The notes under the pieces were generated by a model that worked only from the letters and a program-made list of their open reading frames with translations, did no database searches and had not been told where the DNA came from. From the NCBI GenBank assembly GCA_017453305.1, contig JAFTKJ010000005.1, positions 1 to 50,356 on the forward strand: a stretch of 50,356 bases of DNA, read 5' to 3'. The number at the start of each line of letters is the position of its first letter. The first letter of the stretch is position 1. The DNA is from Clostridia bacterium. Lineage in GTDB: Bacteria > Bacillota > Clostridia > Oscillospirales > CAG-272. Position numbers and translations under genes: made by a program. Positions 25,821 to 34,265 of the stretch are shown one piece after another.

Positions 25821-25857
25821 TTGGAAAACGAACAATTTTCTTGCATAATTTATGCAA
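25821..25857 (+). promoter_or_regulatory. Promoter-overlapping palindrome upstream of the comEC-like gene
   Basis: TTGCATAA-T-TTATGCAA at 25841-25857 is a perfect 17-nt palindrome. A weak promoter, TTGGAA (25821-25826), 17 bp, CATAAT (25844-25849), has its -10 inside the palindrome, which suggests repressor control. Confidence 0.55.
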
Positions 25858-25915
25858 AATATGCGATCTTGTAACAAATATCTCATCATTTATCATAAAG
25901 CAAAGGAGGGGAAGT

Positions 25916-28177
25916 ATGGAGATTTTTAAAAATCGACCGTTGGCGCTGGCGTGCTGTGCGTTTGCGCTGTTTTCCGTCCTTGCGCTCTTGTTCAATGCCT
26001 TCTGGACATTGCTTTTTGCCGGTGTTGCATTGTTGATGCTGATCCTTTTCGTTGCTTTTTATAGCATTCGAAAAAAAGCCTGTTTCTTTCGTTTCTCACT
26101 TATCTGTCTTGCTATCCTGACAGCACTGCTTTCCTCGTTTTGCTTTTTTGATTTGCACTATCGGGGGTATCAGGACCTTATTGGTGAGGAATGCCTTGTA
26201 GAGGGCGTTGTGATCAAGCGGCGAATCGACAAGCCGTACGAGAACGTTTTGCTGGCGGAGATTCATTCCATCAACGGAAGTGTTTGCCGCGCAGACGTGT
26301 ATTTGAAATTCCCGTACGCATCGGCATTGCAACCCGGGGATCGATTTTCTGTGACGGGTATGGCATCTGCATTCGAAAGCGAGCACGGATATAATGAGGA
26401 ACAATACGCACTCGCAGATGGTGTTCTGCTTTGTATCACGTGTGAAGAAAGCGACCGCTGTCAGCTTTTGGAATCGGAAGTCCCATCGCTAAGAGTTTTG
26501 CTTGCAAAATGGAACAAACGTGTCTCCTATGGGTTGGAAAGCTCCGTTAAAGGAGAAGAAGGCAAGCTTGCATCGGCGTTGCTGCTTGGCACACGAGAGC
26601 ATTTGTCGGATCTTACCGTACTGCAATTTCGCCGAACCGGCATTTCGCACCTGCTTGCGCTGAGCGGCTTGCATGTCTCAATTCTGATCGCCTTTTTGGA
26701 ATTCCTTTTGCGCAAGCTGAGAGTGCCGAAGAGTGTGCGAATCGTCGGAATCTTTGCGGTCGCCTTGTTTTATCTCTTCTTTACCGGTGCATCACCCTCT
26801 ACCACACGAGCTGTTTTGATGCTTGGCGTTTTAACGCTTGGTTACTTGGTGAATGCACAGTACGATTCCTTTACCGCACTTTCCTGCGTTCTGGTTTTGA
26901 TTTTGTTGATCACGCCGTACTCGGTGTTGGATATCGGCATGTGGATGTCCTTTTTGGCGGCAGGCTCCATCATTGTCTTTATGCCCATCCTGCAAAATAC
27001 ACGCGAGTATTTTTATGAAAAGTGGAAGGGACCTCGCGTGCTCTTTTTCGCCCTCTTCTACGTTGTCAGTGCGTTGTTTGTCGGTGCGGTAGCAAATATG
27101 GGACTCATGCTGTTCCAGGCACTTGCTTTTCGAGAATTTTCCTTGGCGTCAGTTCCTGCCACTTTTTTGCTTTCGTTCCCCGTGTCGGTACTTTTGGTAT
27201 TGTCCATCTTTACATTAGTGCTTCCGTGGTTGGCGCCGCTGACGGCGTGGGTGGGGAGATTGATTTTGGTAGTTGCGGAGCATGCATCCGAATATGAGGC
27301 AGTGCTTTTGCCGCTGGGAGATGCAATTTCAACCGGGTGCTTGTTCTTCCTCACCTTGTCTATGCTGTGGATTACGGTGACAAAACGAAAGCACGCTTTG
27401 GCATCCTGCGCGTTGCCTTTGATTTTGAGCATTGCAACGGTGGTTTCGTCGGTGGCTGTCAGCAATCTTTCCAATGACGGCGTATGTGTGACCGTTGTGC
27501 ACGAAAGCGGTGGAGAGTTGTTGCTCTTTACACAGCATACGCAAAGCGTTGCCATTGACTTTTCGGACGGGACCGCCACCGGAGGAGCGGCGATAGCGGA
27601 ATACGCTTATCATCAACGCTGCACCGTGCTGGATGATTTGATCCTATCTCATTATCACAATCGTGACACGTATTTTTTGCGCTCTTTTGCGTCTAAAATT
27701 CTTGTCAAACGCTTGCATTTGCCACCTCCGCAAAATGATTGGGAGCGCGCGGTTGCCATGCGCCTGGAGGAAGAGGCAGAGTCGTATGGCATAGAAGTTG
27801 TTTACGGAATTGGGGAGCTTGCCATTCCCGAGTTGCAAATTTCAACGATGGAGCGTTATGATTTTCAAGGGAATCGCCACATGGCATTTCTTTTTGCCGC
27901 AGAGATCAACGGTCGGCGATTGACGTACGTGAACGGATCAATATTGGATTCCGGTTTACAGGAGACTGCGTTGCGCATCATCTGTGATACAGAGATTTTT
28001 GTTTTGGGAGATACCGGCTATTCGACCTCCTCCAATGCGATGTTTTCCTATCTCGCTTTGACCGAGGTGGAACGCATTCTGTTGACTGATCAAAAGCTAT
28101 GTGCTATGCTTCCGTCCGGTTTTGAGACATTTGAAATTCCCACGTGGGAGTCACCTGAGATATTTTTCTTGAAATGA
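25916..28177 (+). CDS. ComEC/Rec2-family membrane protein with degenerate metallo-beta-lactamase domain
   Basis: Start chosen at the ATG at 25916 behind AAAGGAGGGG. The 753-residue protein has two to three N-terminal membrane segments, an OB-like extracytoplasmic region (DUF4131-like, about 75-200), and the competence core with the diagnostic HLLALSGLHVSILI and FTGASPSTTRAVLM, then many further membrane segments. This core is the channel that moves single-stranded DNA into the cell in naturally competent bacteria. The C-terminal domain (from about 525) resembles the metallo-beta-lactamase domain of ComEC, but the HxHxDH motif reads SHYHNRDTYF, with the Asp-His end lost. It may therefore lack the proposed nuclease activity. 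No other competence gene is in the window. Confidence 0.88.
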   Translation: MEIFKNRPLALACCAFALFSVLALLFNAFWTLLFAGVALLMLILFVAFYSIRKKACFFRFSLICLAILTALLSSFCFFDLHYRGYQDLIGEECLVEGVVIKRRIDKPYENVLLAEIHSINGSVCRADVYLKFPYASALQPGDRFSVTGMASAFESEHGYNEEQYALADGVLLCITCEESDRCQLLESEVPSLRVLLAKWNKRVSYGLESSVKGEEGKLASALLLGTREHLSDLTVLQFRRTGISHLLALSGLHVSILIAFLEFLLRKLRVPKSVRIVGIFAVALFYLFFTGASPSTTRAVLMLGVLTLGYLVNAQYDSFTALSCVLVLILLITPYSVLDIGMWMSFLAAGSIIVFMPILQNTREYFYEKWKGPRVLFFALFYVVSALFVGAVANMGLMLFQALAFREFSLASVPATFLLSFPVSVLLVLSIFTLVLPWLAPLTAWVGRLILVVAEHASEYEAVLLPLGDAISTGCLFFLTLSMLWITVTKRKHALASCALPLILSIATVVSSVAVSNLSNDGVCVTVVHESGGELLLFTQHTQSVAIDFSDGTATGGAAIAEYAYHQRCTVLDDLILSHYHNRDTYFLRSFASKILVKRLHLPPPQNDWERAVAMRLEEEAESYGIEVVYGIGELAIPELQISTMERYDFQGNRHMAFLFAAEINGRRLTYVNGSILDSGLQETALRIICDTEIFVLGDTGYSTSSNAMFSYLALTEVERILLTDQKLCAMLPSGFETFEIPTWESPEIFFLK

Positions 28178-28209
28178 GCCTTTTTTCGGTGTCGAAAAGA
28201 GGCTTTTTT
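28177..28209 (+). terminator. Terminator of the comEC-like gene
   Basis: AGCCTTTTTTCG pairs with CGAAAAGAGGCT (one G-T pair) around a GTGT loop, followed by T residues; it begins at the last base of the stop codon. Further on, a small TCGGG-GAGA-CCCGA stem lies about 28224-28238, upstream of the dipicolinate genes. Confidence 0.85.
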
Positions 28210-28264
28210 CATACACTGTTATTGTCGGGGAGACCCGAACGAACTTCTTTGGCGAGGGCAGATT

Positions 28265-29119
28265 ATGAGAAATAAGACGGTTGCAGTTTTGGGTGGAGAC
28301 GTACGCATGTATTATGCGGCACAGGAACTGCAAAGGTTAGGGTACGGTATTTTGACGTGGGGCGTTTTGAAAGTGGGAGAGCAATCGTGTAAAAAGATCG
28401 AAGAGGCGGTGCAAAATGCCAATGTGCTCCTGCTTCCTCTGCCGTTCTCCAAGGATGGAGTTCATCTCAATACAGATGAGGCGCAGATCAGGCTGGATTA
28501 CTTGTTGCACTTGGCAAAGGGAAAGCAGATTTTGGGCGGACGATTGAGTGAGGTATTTTTGAGGCAAGCAGAACGGGAAGGATGTTTTTGTGTGGATTAC
28601 TTTGACTCGGAAGTTTTGCAGTATAAAAACGCCTTGCCAACGGTGGAGGGCGCGATTGAGATTGCGATGCGTGAGTTACCTGTCGTTTTGGATGGAACTG
28701 AGTGTGCAGTTATCGGTTATGGTCGTATTGGTGAATTGCTTACACAAAAGCTGTTGGCGCTGGGGGCACACGTTTGCGTATATGCAAGGCGCGAGACAGC
28801 GCGCCTTCGTGCAGAGCTTTTGCATTGCGAGACGGCTGATCTTGCTAAGCACGAGGGGGCGATCAGCTTTGCAAAGGATGTGCGTGTGATCTTCAATACG
28901 GTACCCGAGAGGATCATTAAAAGGGAAAGCTTGCGACAGCTTTCGACGGAGTGTCTGATCATTGATCTTGCATCTGCTCCGGGAGGAGTGGACGTTGCCG
29001 CCGCAAAGGAGCTTGGTGTTCCCCTGATTTGGGCAACTGCGCTTCCGGGTAAATGCGCACCGGAGAGTGCGGGGATCATTGTGGGGCAAACAGTGCAAGC
29101 CATCCTGGAAAACGGATAA
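28265..29119 (+). CDS. dpsA: Dipicolinate synthase subunit A (SpoVFA/DpsA)
   Basis: With subunit B this enzyme makes dipicolinic acid from dihydroxy-tetrahydrodipicolinate in the mother cell; the acid is stored with calcium in the spore core. The 284-residue protein has an N-terminal Rossmann-like part (VAVLGGDVRMYYAAQEL) typical of DpsA, NVLLLPLPFSKDGVHLN, and a second nucleotide-binding motif CAVIGYGRIGELLTQKL near residue 146. The end, LIDLASAPGGVDVAAAKELG (quoted for ASAPGGVD) and ATALPGKCAPESAG, is also characteristic. It starts an apparent dpsA-dpsB operon. The leader contains CATACACTG, faintly like a mother-cell sigma-K -10, but no convincing -35. Confidence 0.92.
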   Translation: MRNKTVAVLGGDVRMYYAAQELQRLGYGILTWGVLKVGEQSCKKIEEAVQNANVLLLPLPFSKDGVHLNTDEAQIRLDYLLHLAKGKQILGGRLSEVFLRQAEREGCFCVDYFDSEVLQYKNALPTVEGAIEIAMRELPVVLDGTECAVIGYGRIGELLTQKLLALGAHVCVYARRETARLRAELLHCETADLAKHEGAISFAKDVRVIFNTVPERIIKRESLRQLSTECLIIDLASAPGGVDVAAAKELGVPLIWATALPGKCAPESAGIIVGQTVQAILENG

Positions 29120-29156
29120 AACGCGTACTTATCTGAAAGAAAGGGAGGTAATAAAT

Positions 29157-29717
29157 ATGATAGGTTATGCCTTTTGCGGTTCTTTTTGCACTCATGCGAA
29201 ATCCTTTTTGGAATTGCGGAATCTAATTGATAAAGGGTATGAGGTCCAGCCGATTATGAGCGAGGCAGTTTGGAACACCGATACCAGGTTTGGCACGGCT
29301 TGCGGAATTCGCGAGGCGGTGGAAAATGCTTGTAAAAAACAGATCATACACTCAATTTTGGATGCAGAACCCTTGGGTCCTGCCGCTCCGTTGGATGCAT
29401 TGATCATCGCTCCCTGCACGGGAAACACCTTGGCAAAATTAGCAAACGGAATTACCGACACAACGGTATGCATGGCAGCAAAGGCGCATTTGCGCTCCGA
29501 TCGTCCCTTAGTGCTGGCACTCGCAAGCAACGACGCACTCTCGGCAAATTTAAAGAACATTGCCACCATGCTCTCGCGCAAAAGCGTGTATTTTGTTCCC
29601 ATGGTGCAGGATGATCCGCAAAAAAAACCGCACTCATTGGTGGCGGATTTTTCACTTTTAGAGGCAACTCTACAAGGCGCTTTTGAAAAAAGACAATGCC
29701 GAAAGCTGTTTTTATAA
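29157..29717 (+). CDS. dpsB: Dipicolinate synthase subunit B (SpoVFB/DpsB), flavoprotein
   Basis: Start chosen at MIGYAFCGSFCTHAKS (29157) behind GGGAGGTAATAAAT; an earlier in-frame start at 29067 overlaps dpsA. The 186-residue protein belongs to the flavoprotein (phosphopantothenoylcysteine decarboxylase-like) family: GYAFCGSFCTH binds FMN phosphate, YEVQPIMSEAV follows, and IIAPCTGNTLAKLANGITD (quoted for APCTGNTLAKLANG) is diagnostic for DpsB. It is 37 bases downstream of dpsA and acts in the same step. Presence of both subunits is strong evidence that the organism makes endospores. Confidence 0.93.
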   Translation: MIGYAFCGSFCTHAKSFLELRNLIDKGYEVQPIMSEAVWNTDTRFGTACGIREAVENACKKQIIHSILDAEPLGPAAPLDALIIAPCTGNTLAKLANGITDTTVCMAAKAHLRSDRPLVLALASNDALSANLKNIATMLSRKSVYFVPMVQDDPQKKPHSLVADFSLLEATLQGAFEKRQCRKLFL

Positions 29718-29727
29718 ATAAAAAATG

Positions 29728-29762
29728 ACTCGATCAAGGGTTCTTGGTCGAGTTGTTTTTTT
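29728..29762 (+). terminator. Terminator of dpsAB
   Basis: ACTCGATCAAG (29728-29738) pairs with CTTGGTCGAGT (29743-29753, one G-T pair), followed by a T-run to 29762. Confidence 0.9.
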
Positions 29763-29791
29763 GCATACGGCTTTTTTGCGTATCATATTCT
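29763..29791 (+). promoter_or_regulatory. Candidate sigma-E (mother-cell) promoter of the M50 protease gene
   Basis: No sigma-A promoter is visible here. GCATACG (29763-29769), a 14-bp spacer and CATATTCT (29784-29791) resemble the sigma-E consensus (GMATATT, 13-15 bp, CATACAAT). The position, 23 bases before the ATG, is right. The match is partial, so this is an inference supported by the gene's sporulation-type product. Confidence 0.45.
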
Positions 29792-29814
29792 GTTAAAAAC
29801 GGTGGAGGGAACGT

Positions 29815-30396
29815 ATGAAAAAACGCAGAATTACTATTCATCCAATGGCGGCAATCTCGCTTTTGACAATGCTGCTGTTGGACCGTAGCGGCGTGGCTGC
29901 AATGAGTCTTTTGGCGGCACTGATACACGAATTCGGTCATCTCTTGGCAGCTCGCTTGTTGCGCATTCCGCTCTCGCAGATGCGCCTGGAGCTTTTGGGT
30001 GCGCGATTGGAGGTAGAGGGAAGAATGCTTACTTACGGAGAAGAGTGGTTGCTTTGCGCCGCAGGACCGCTTGCAAGCCTTATTTCATCACTCTTGTCCT
30101 CGTTTTTGTGGGAGCATGCTCCTTATGCGATCCTTTATACGGGAGTTTCTTTTTTGTTAGGCGTTTTGAACCTATTGCCGATTCAAACTTTTGACGGTGG
30201 GAGAATGCTGGAATGCACGCTGCTGAGATTTCTTGGAGTCAGATCAACGAGCAAGATCTTGAAGGGATGTAGCTTTTTTCTTTTGTGGCTGATGTGGGTC
30301 TTGGCAATTTATTTTTTGATCAAGGCAGGGGATGGGCTTTCTCTGTTTTGCTTTTCTTTGGGGCTTATGTCAAGATTCTTTCGGGTCAGTGATTAA
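29815..30396 (+). CDS. M50 site-2 protease, SpoIVFB-like
   Basis: The 193-residue polytopic protein has the zinc motif HEFGH (in LIHEFGHLLAARLL, near residue 42) and the second motif NLLPIQTFDGGRML (near 122) with the third zinc ligand Asp. Size, about five to six membrane segments and the motif spacing resemble SpoIVFB, which cleaves pro-sigma-K inside the membrane of the forespore envelope. No SpoIVFA partner is adjacent. Its location right after the dipicolinate operon and a candidate sigma-E promoter support a sporulation role. A general intramembrane protease is the alternative. Confidence 0.85.
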   Translation: MKKRRITIHPMAAISLLTMLLLDRSGVAAMSLLAALIHEFGHLLAARLLRIPLSQMRLELLGARLEVEGRMLTYGEEWLLCAAGPLASLISSLLSSFLWEHAPYAILYTGVSFLLGVLNLLPIQTFDGGRMLECTLLRFLGVRSTSKILKGCSFFLLWLMWVLAIYFLIKAGDGLSLFCFSLGLMSRFFRVSD

Positions 30397-30434
30397 ATAG
30401 GAAAAAGTTATGACGGCTTTTTTTGCTTCTTCTA

Positions 30435-30463
30435 TTGCATTTTTTGCGGTTCGATGTTATAAT
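30435..30463 (+). promoter_or_regulatory. Sigma-A promoter of the five-gene hydrolase operon
   Basis: TTGCAT (30435-30440), 17 bp, TATAAT (30458-30463), 31 bases before the first ATG. No other clear promoter is seen in the short gaps between the five genes. Confidence 0.8.
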
Positions 30464-30493
30464 AAACTGTAACCCCAAAAAGGAGATTTTTAT

Positions 30494-30967
30494 ATGACGC
30501 TTTATATCAAACAACACGTGTTTACGTGGGGCGACCGCTTTTCCATCTATGATGAGGGCGGCAGAGAGCAATTTTTTGTAGAGGGTGAAATTTTCTCCTT
30601 TGGAAAGAAGCTCCACCTGCTTTCCCTTGACGGTAGAGAACTTGCATTTATTCACCAAAAGGTATTTTCCTTTTTGCCGCGCTATTACGTCAATTGCCGC
30701 GGACGTGAGATTGCTGAAATCGTTCGACATTTCAGCTTTTTCAGCCAAGAGTATTCGGTCAATGGGCTTGGCTGGGAGGTCATTGGAGACTTTTTTGCGC
30801 ATGAATTTGAGGTGCATGGCGGCGGCAGAACCATTGCGCGCGTCTACAAGGAGTGGTTTACCTGGGGAGATACCTATGCGATCGAGATCGCAACGGGGAT
30901 TGACGAAATTGCCGCATTGTCGGTTGTTTTGGCTTTGGATGCCATTATATCGGCAGATCGAAACTAA
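30494..30967 (+). CDS. LURP-one-related/YxjI-family protein
   Basis: The 157-residue protein is a beta-rich, tubby-like fold of the LURP-one/YxjI type: TLYIKQHVFTWGDRFSIYDEGG at the N-terminus (quoted only to FSIYD), FVEGEIFSFGKKLHLL, and a second half that repeats the pattern (HEFEVHGGGRTIARVYKEWFTWGDTYAIE, of which KEWFTWGDTYAIE mirrors KQHVFTWGDRFSIY). Such proteins may bind phospholipids, but their function in bacteria is unknown. It is the first gene of the operon, 17 bases before an alpha/beta hydrolase. Confidence 0.85.
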   Translation: MTLYIKQHVFTWGDRFSIYDEGGREQFFVEGEIFSFGKKLHLLSLDGRELAFIHQKVFSFLPRYYVNCRGREIAEIVRHFSFFSQEYSVNGLGWEVIGDFFAHEFEVHGGGRTIARVYKEWFTWGDTYAIEIATGIDEIAALSVVLALDAIISADRN

Positions 30968-30984
30968 AGAATGAGAGCAATAAC

Positions 30985-32031
30985 ATGATTTTTGGAATCC
31001 TGGGCGGTGTGATCCTTTTATTGGCATTGATCATGCTTGCCACGCATCTGATTTTAAAAGCACGGTTTCCGCGCGGAAAGTATCCCGCAGAGCCCGTGGC
31101 GGATTATTTTTACGACCACTACCGCGAAGACTATCCGCGAGAGCATCACTCCTTCCGTTCCGAAAAACGCACCTTGAGCGGATATCTTTACGGCGCACAG
31201 AACACAAAGGGCTTGCTTGTGTTTGCTCACGGGATCGGACTCGGTCACGAGAGCTATCTGCAGGAAATTCTTTGGATGGTCGATCACGGTTGGCGCGTAT
31301 TTGCGTATGACGCAACGGGTTGCGGAGAAAGCGAGGGTAGTGGTACGAGAGGCCTTGTGCAATCGGCATTGGATCTTGACGCCGCGCTGGCCTACGTGGA
31401 ATCCAAAGAAGAATTTGCAGGGCTTCCGATCTGCCTCATGGGACATAGCTGGGGTGGTTATGCCGTTGCGGCAGGGCTGTATTTTGAACACAAAATCGTG
31501 GCGTCGGCAAGCATTTCGGGATATGCACTCCCTTTGGAGATGATGATGCGCTTTGCGAAGGCAACGATGGGGAAGTGGACGGCGCTGTTACGTCCGTTTG
31601 TAGCGTTTCACAATTGGCTCCTCTTTGGTAAGCACGCAAAATTGACCGCCATCGACGGCATTAACCGTACAAATACCCCCATCATGCTGATTCACGGAAC
31701 GGGAGATGAATTGATTCTGTACGATGTGACGGCGATCATTTCCAAAAAAGATCTTATCAAAAATCCGAACGCAGTATATTACACGGTGGATGCGGAAGGA
31801 CAAAACGGTCATACGAACATTTTCCACGACGAGGGAAGCGTTGCTTATATTAAAAAGGTCAATGCCGATCTGCAAGCGCTTGTCACAGAGCATGGTGGAC
31901 AGATTTCCAAAGAGGTGCGCGCCGCATTTTTTGACGGCGTGGATCGGGAGCTGATCAATCAACCCAACCAAAAGCTACTGTCAGACATTGAACGCTTTTT
32001 TGAAGAGAAACTAAAAAACGAAAATTTATAA
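30985..32031 (+). CDS. Membrane-anchored alpha/beta hydrolase
   Basis: The 348-residue protein begins with one membrane segment (about 3-26). The rest is an alpha/beta hydrolase: FAHGIGLGHESYL forms the oxyanion region, DATGCGESEGSG follows, and GHSWGGYAVAAG holds the nucleophilic Ser near residue 155. The Asp of the triad is probably in HGTGDELILYDVT and the His in GQNGHTNIFHDEG. The fold includes esterases, lipases and peptidases; the substrate cannot be chosen. The catalytic domain may face either side of the membrane. Ribosome site is weak. Part of the five-gene operon with 17- and 21-base gaps. Confidence 0.85.
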   Translation: MIFGILGGVILLLALIMLATHLILKARFPRGKYPAEPVADYFYDHYREDYPREHHSFRSEKRTLSGYLYGAQNTKGLLVFAHGIGLGHESYLQEILWMVDHGWRVFAYDATGCGESEGSGTRGLVQSALDLDAALAYVESKEEFAGLPICLMGHSWGGYAVAAGLYFEHKIVASASISGYALPLEMMMRFAKATMGKWTALLRPFVAFHNWLLFGKHAKLTAIDGINRTNTPIMLIHGTGDELILYDVTAIISKKDLIKNPNAVYYTVDAEGQNGHTNIFHDEGSVAYIKKVNADLQALVTEHGGQISKEVRAAFFDGVDRELINQPNQKLLSDIERFFEEKLKNENL

Positions 32032-32052
32032 ATTGCTAAAGGAGATTAAAAA

Positions 32053-33132
32053 ATGAAAGCTTTGCAATTCCAATCCGACGTACTGCGCCAAACGAATCGC
32101 TATTCCGCAAAATTAGAGCTGCCCGACTACCCGCGTCTCGCTGACGGAACGCTGGATCGCGAGGAAGCTCTGCGCGTCATGCTGTACGAGGAGTACGGCT
32201 TTGTCAACGATGAGGGCTTGACCGTAAGGACCGAGGTCAAGGAGGTCTTGGAGAATCAGTTTGCGGGCAAGTGCCGTCAGACGACCTTGCTGTTCACCTT
32301 TGAAAAGAATGGGGATTCCTCTTCTTTCCCCGTGCATATGTACGTGCCTTACGGCAATCCGAATTACGAAATGGTCATTGAAATCAATTTCCATCCCGAG
32401 CTTCCCAACAAGTATTTCCCGATCGAGGAGCTGATGGATCGCGGTATTGCCGTTGCGCACTTCAATTACAAGGACGTCACCAGCGACGATAACGATTTTA
32501 CCAACGGCATTGCGCGTTTGTTGTCCGATCGTAACGATCCTCACTCGGCAGGTAAGATCGCACTGTGGTCTTATACCGCAAGTCAGATTGCAACCTATCT
32601 TTTAGAGAACGGCTATGCCGATCCTGCGCGTCTGTACGTAGCGGGGCACTCCCGTCTTGGTAAGACCGCGCTTCTGACCGCGGCACGTGATGAAAGATTT
32701 GTGGGTGCGCTTGTCAACTGCTCCGGCTCCTGCGGCGCGGCAATTGCGCGCGAAAAGCTGGGAGAGACCGTAGCAAAGATCTGCAAAACCTTCCCGTATT
32801 GGTTCTGCACACACTTCCATCAATATGCTAACCGCGAGAATGAGATGCCCTTTGATCAACATTACCTTGGTGCTCTGGTTGCGCCGCGCAAGCTTTGTAT
32901 CGTCACCGCCGAAAAGGATACCTGGGCAGACACCGATGCGCAGTATCTCATGGCAGAGGCGGCAGACGTGATCTACCGCGAGATGGGCTTGGTTGGTCTT
33001 GCTTGCAAGGGGGAAATGCTTCCGCAAGGAAAATGCACGACGGAAGGTCGCATCGGCTTCCAAAAGCGTGCGGGCGAGCATTTCTTCAGCCGCGATGACT
33101 GGAATTTCTTTATTGACTACATCAGAAAGTAA
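32053..33132 (+). CDS. CE15-like (glucuronoyl esterase-type) hydrolase, copy 1
   Basis: The 359-residue protein resembles bacterial carbohydrate esterase family 15 enzymes, which cleave esters between glucuronic acid and lignin or other alcohols. Evidence: nucleophile Ser200 in AGHSRLGKTAL, followed by NCSGSCGAAIAREK, FPYWFCTHFHQYANRE, PFDQHYLGALVAPRKLCI with the AEKDTWADTDAQY block, and the likely catalytic His343 in AGEHFFSRDDWNFF. It has no signal peptide, which is unusual for CE15, so it would act inside the cell, perhaps on imported oligosaccharides. A near-copy follows 30 bases later. Activity is inferred from motifs; another sugar-ester substrate is possible. Confidence 0.8.
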   Translation: MKALQFQSDVLRQTNRYSAKLELPDYPRLADGTLDREEALRVMLYEEYGFVNDEGLTVRTEVKEVLENQFAGKCRQTTLLFTFEKNGDSSSFPVHMYVPYGNPNYEMVIEINFHPELPNKYFPIEELMDRGIAVAHFNYKDVTSDDNDFTNGIARLLSDRNDPHSAGKIALWSYTASQIATYLLENGYADPARLYVAGHSRLGKTALLTAARDERFVGALVNCSGSCGAAIAREKLGETVAKICKTFPYWFCTHFHQYANRENEMPFDQHYLGALVAPRKLCIVTAEKDTWADTDAQYLMAEAADVIYREMGLVGLACKGEMLPQGKCTTEGRIGFQKRAGEHFFSRDDWNFFIDYIRK

Positions 33133-33162
33133 TTGATCCTTTCGGTGCAAGGAGGTGGAACG

Positions 33163-34242
33163 ATGAAGCCGCTACAATTTGATTCCGATCTTTTACGCCA
33201 GACAAACCGGTATTCCCCAAAGCTGACGCTCCCGGACTATCCGCGTCTTGCCGACGGTAAACTTGACCGCGAGGAAACCCTGCGCATCATGCTGTGGGAG
33301 GAGTACGGCTTTGTAAATGACGAAAGCCTGACCGTCACGGTTGAGGTGACTGAGGTTTTGGAGAAGCAATATGCGGGCAAATGCCGACAGACAAAGCTCA
33401 AATTTATCTTTGCCAAAGACGGAGATTGTGCAAGCTTTCCTGTCAATGTGTTCGTTCCGTACGCCAATCCCAATCCTGAAATGATCATCGATATCGATTT
33501 TTATCAAGCGACCTCAAGCAGGTGCCTCCCTCTGGAGGAGTTGATGGACCGCAGCGTTTCAATTGCACATTTTTGTTACAAGGACGTCACGAGCGACGAC
33601 GGTGATTTTTCCAACGGAATTGCGCGCCTTTTGACCGACCGCAACGATCCTCACGCCGCGGGAAAGCTTGCGCTGTGGTCTTACGCCGCAAGTCAGGTTG
33701 CAACCTATCTTTTGGAGAATGGCTATGCAACAAAAGATCGTCTGTACGTGGCTGGTGCGTCACGCTTGGGCAAAACGGCGTTTTTGACGGCTGCACGCGA
33801 CGAGCGCTTTGCGGGCACGTTCGTTTTGGTTTCCGGCTCCTGCGGCGCGGCGATCGCGCGCGAAAAGCAGGGAGAGAACTTAGCGAAAATCTGTAAAACC
33901 TTCCCGTATTGGTTCTGCACACATTTCCACCAATACGCCAATCGCGAGGAGGAAATGCCTTTTGACCAGCACTACCTCGGAGCTCTTGTTGCGCCGCGTA
34001 AGCTTTGCATCGGCACGGCAGAAAAGGATATCTGGGCGGACACCGATGCGCAATATCTTATGGCAGAAGCAACAGACGTCATCTACCGCGAAATGGGCTT
34101 GGTCGGTCTTGCCTGCAAGGGAGAAATGCTTCCACAAGGAAAACGCACCATAGAGGGGCGCATCGGCTTCCAAAAACGTTCGGGTGAGCATGCCTTCAGC
34201 CGCGACGACTGGAATTTCTTTATCGATCACATTAGAACTTAA
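33163..34242 (+). CDS. CE15-like hydrolase, copy 2 (tandem paralogue)
   Basis: Start chosen at MKPLQFDSDLLRQTNRYS (33163) behind AAGGAGGTGG; a frame start at 33133 is rejected. It is also 359 residues and aligns with copy 1 from end to end without an evident gap; most residues are shared. The nucleophile Ser200 (AGASRLGKTAF) and His343 (GEHAFSRDDW) are kept, but His199 next to the nucleophile is Ala, and the NCSGSCGAA block reads LVSGSCGAA. The main differences cluster in the loop around residues 100-125 (YQATSSRCLPLEEL in place of HPELPNKYFPIEEL). The duplication seems followed by change in substrate preference, which is an inference. Confidence 0.8.
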   Translation: MKPLQFDSDLLRQTNRYSPKLTLPDYPRLADGKLDREETLRIMLWEEYGFVNDESLTVTVEVTEVLEKQYAGKCRQTKLKFIFAKDGDCASFPVNVFVPYANPNPEMIIDIDFYQATSSRCLPLEELMDRSVSIAHFCYKDVTSDDGDFSNGIARLLTDRNDPHAAGKLALWSYAASQVATYLLENGYATKDRLYVAGASRLGKTAFLTAARDERFAGTFVLVSGSCGAAIAREKQGENLAKICKTFPYWFCTHFHQYANREEEMPFDQHYLGALVAPRKLCIGTAEKDIWADTDAQYLMAEATDVIYREMGLVGLACKGEMLPQGKRTIEGRIGFQKRSGEHAFSRDDWNFFIDHIRT

Positions 34243-34265
34243 AATTCGTATCAAGGAGTTTTGAA

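Noticed and set aside
28213-28264. Sigma-K promoter upstream of dpsA
   Set aside because: CATACACTG is a partial -10 match but overlaps the end of the preceding terminator region and no -35 element fits, so it is not listed as a feature.
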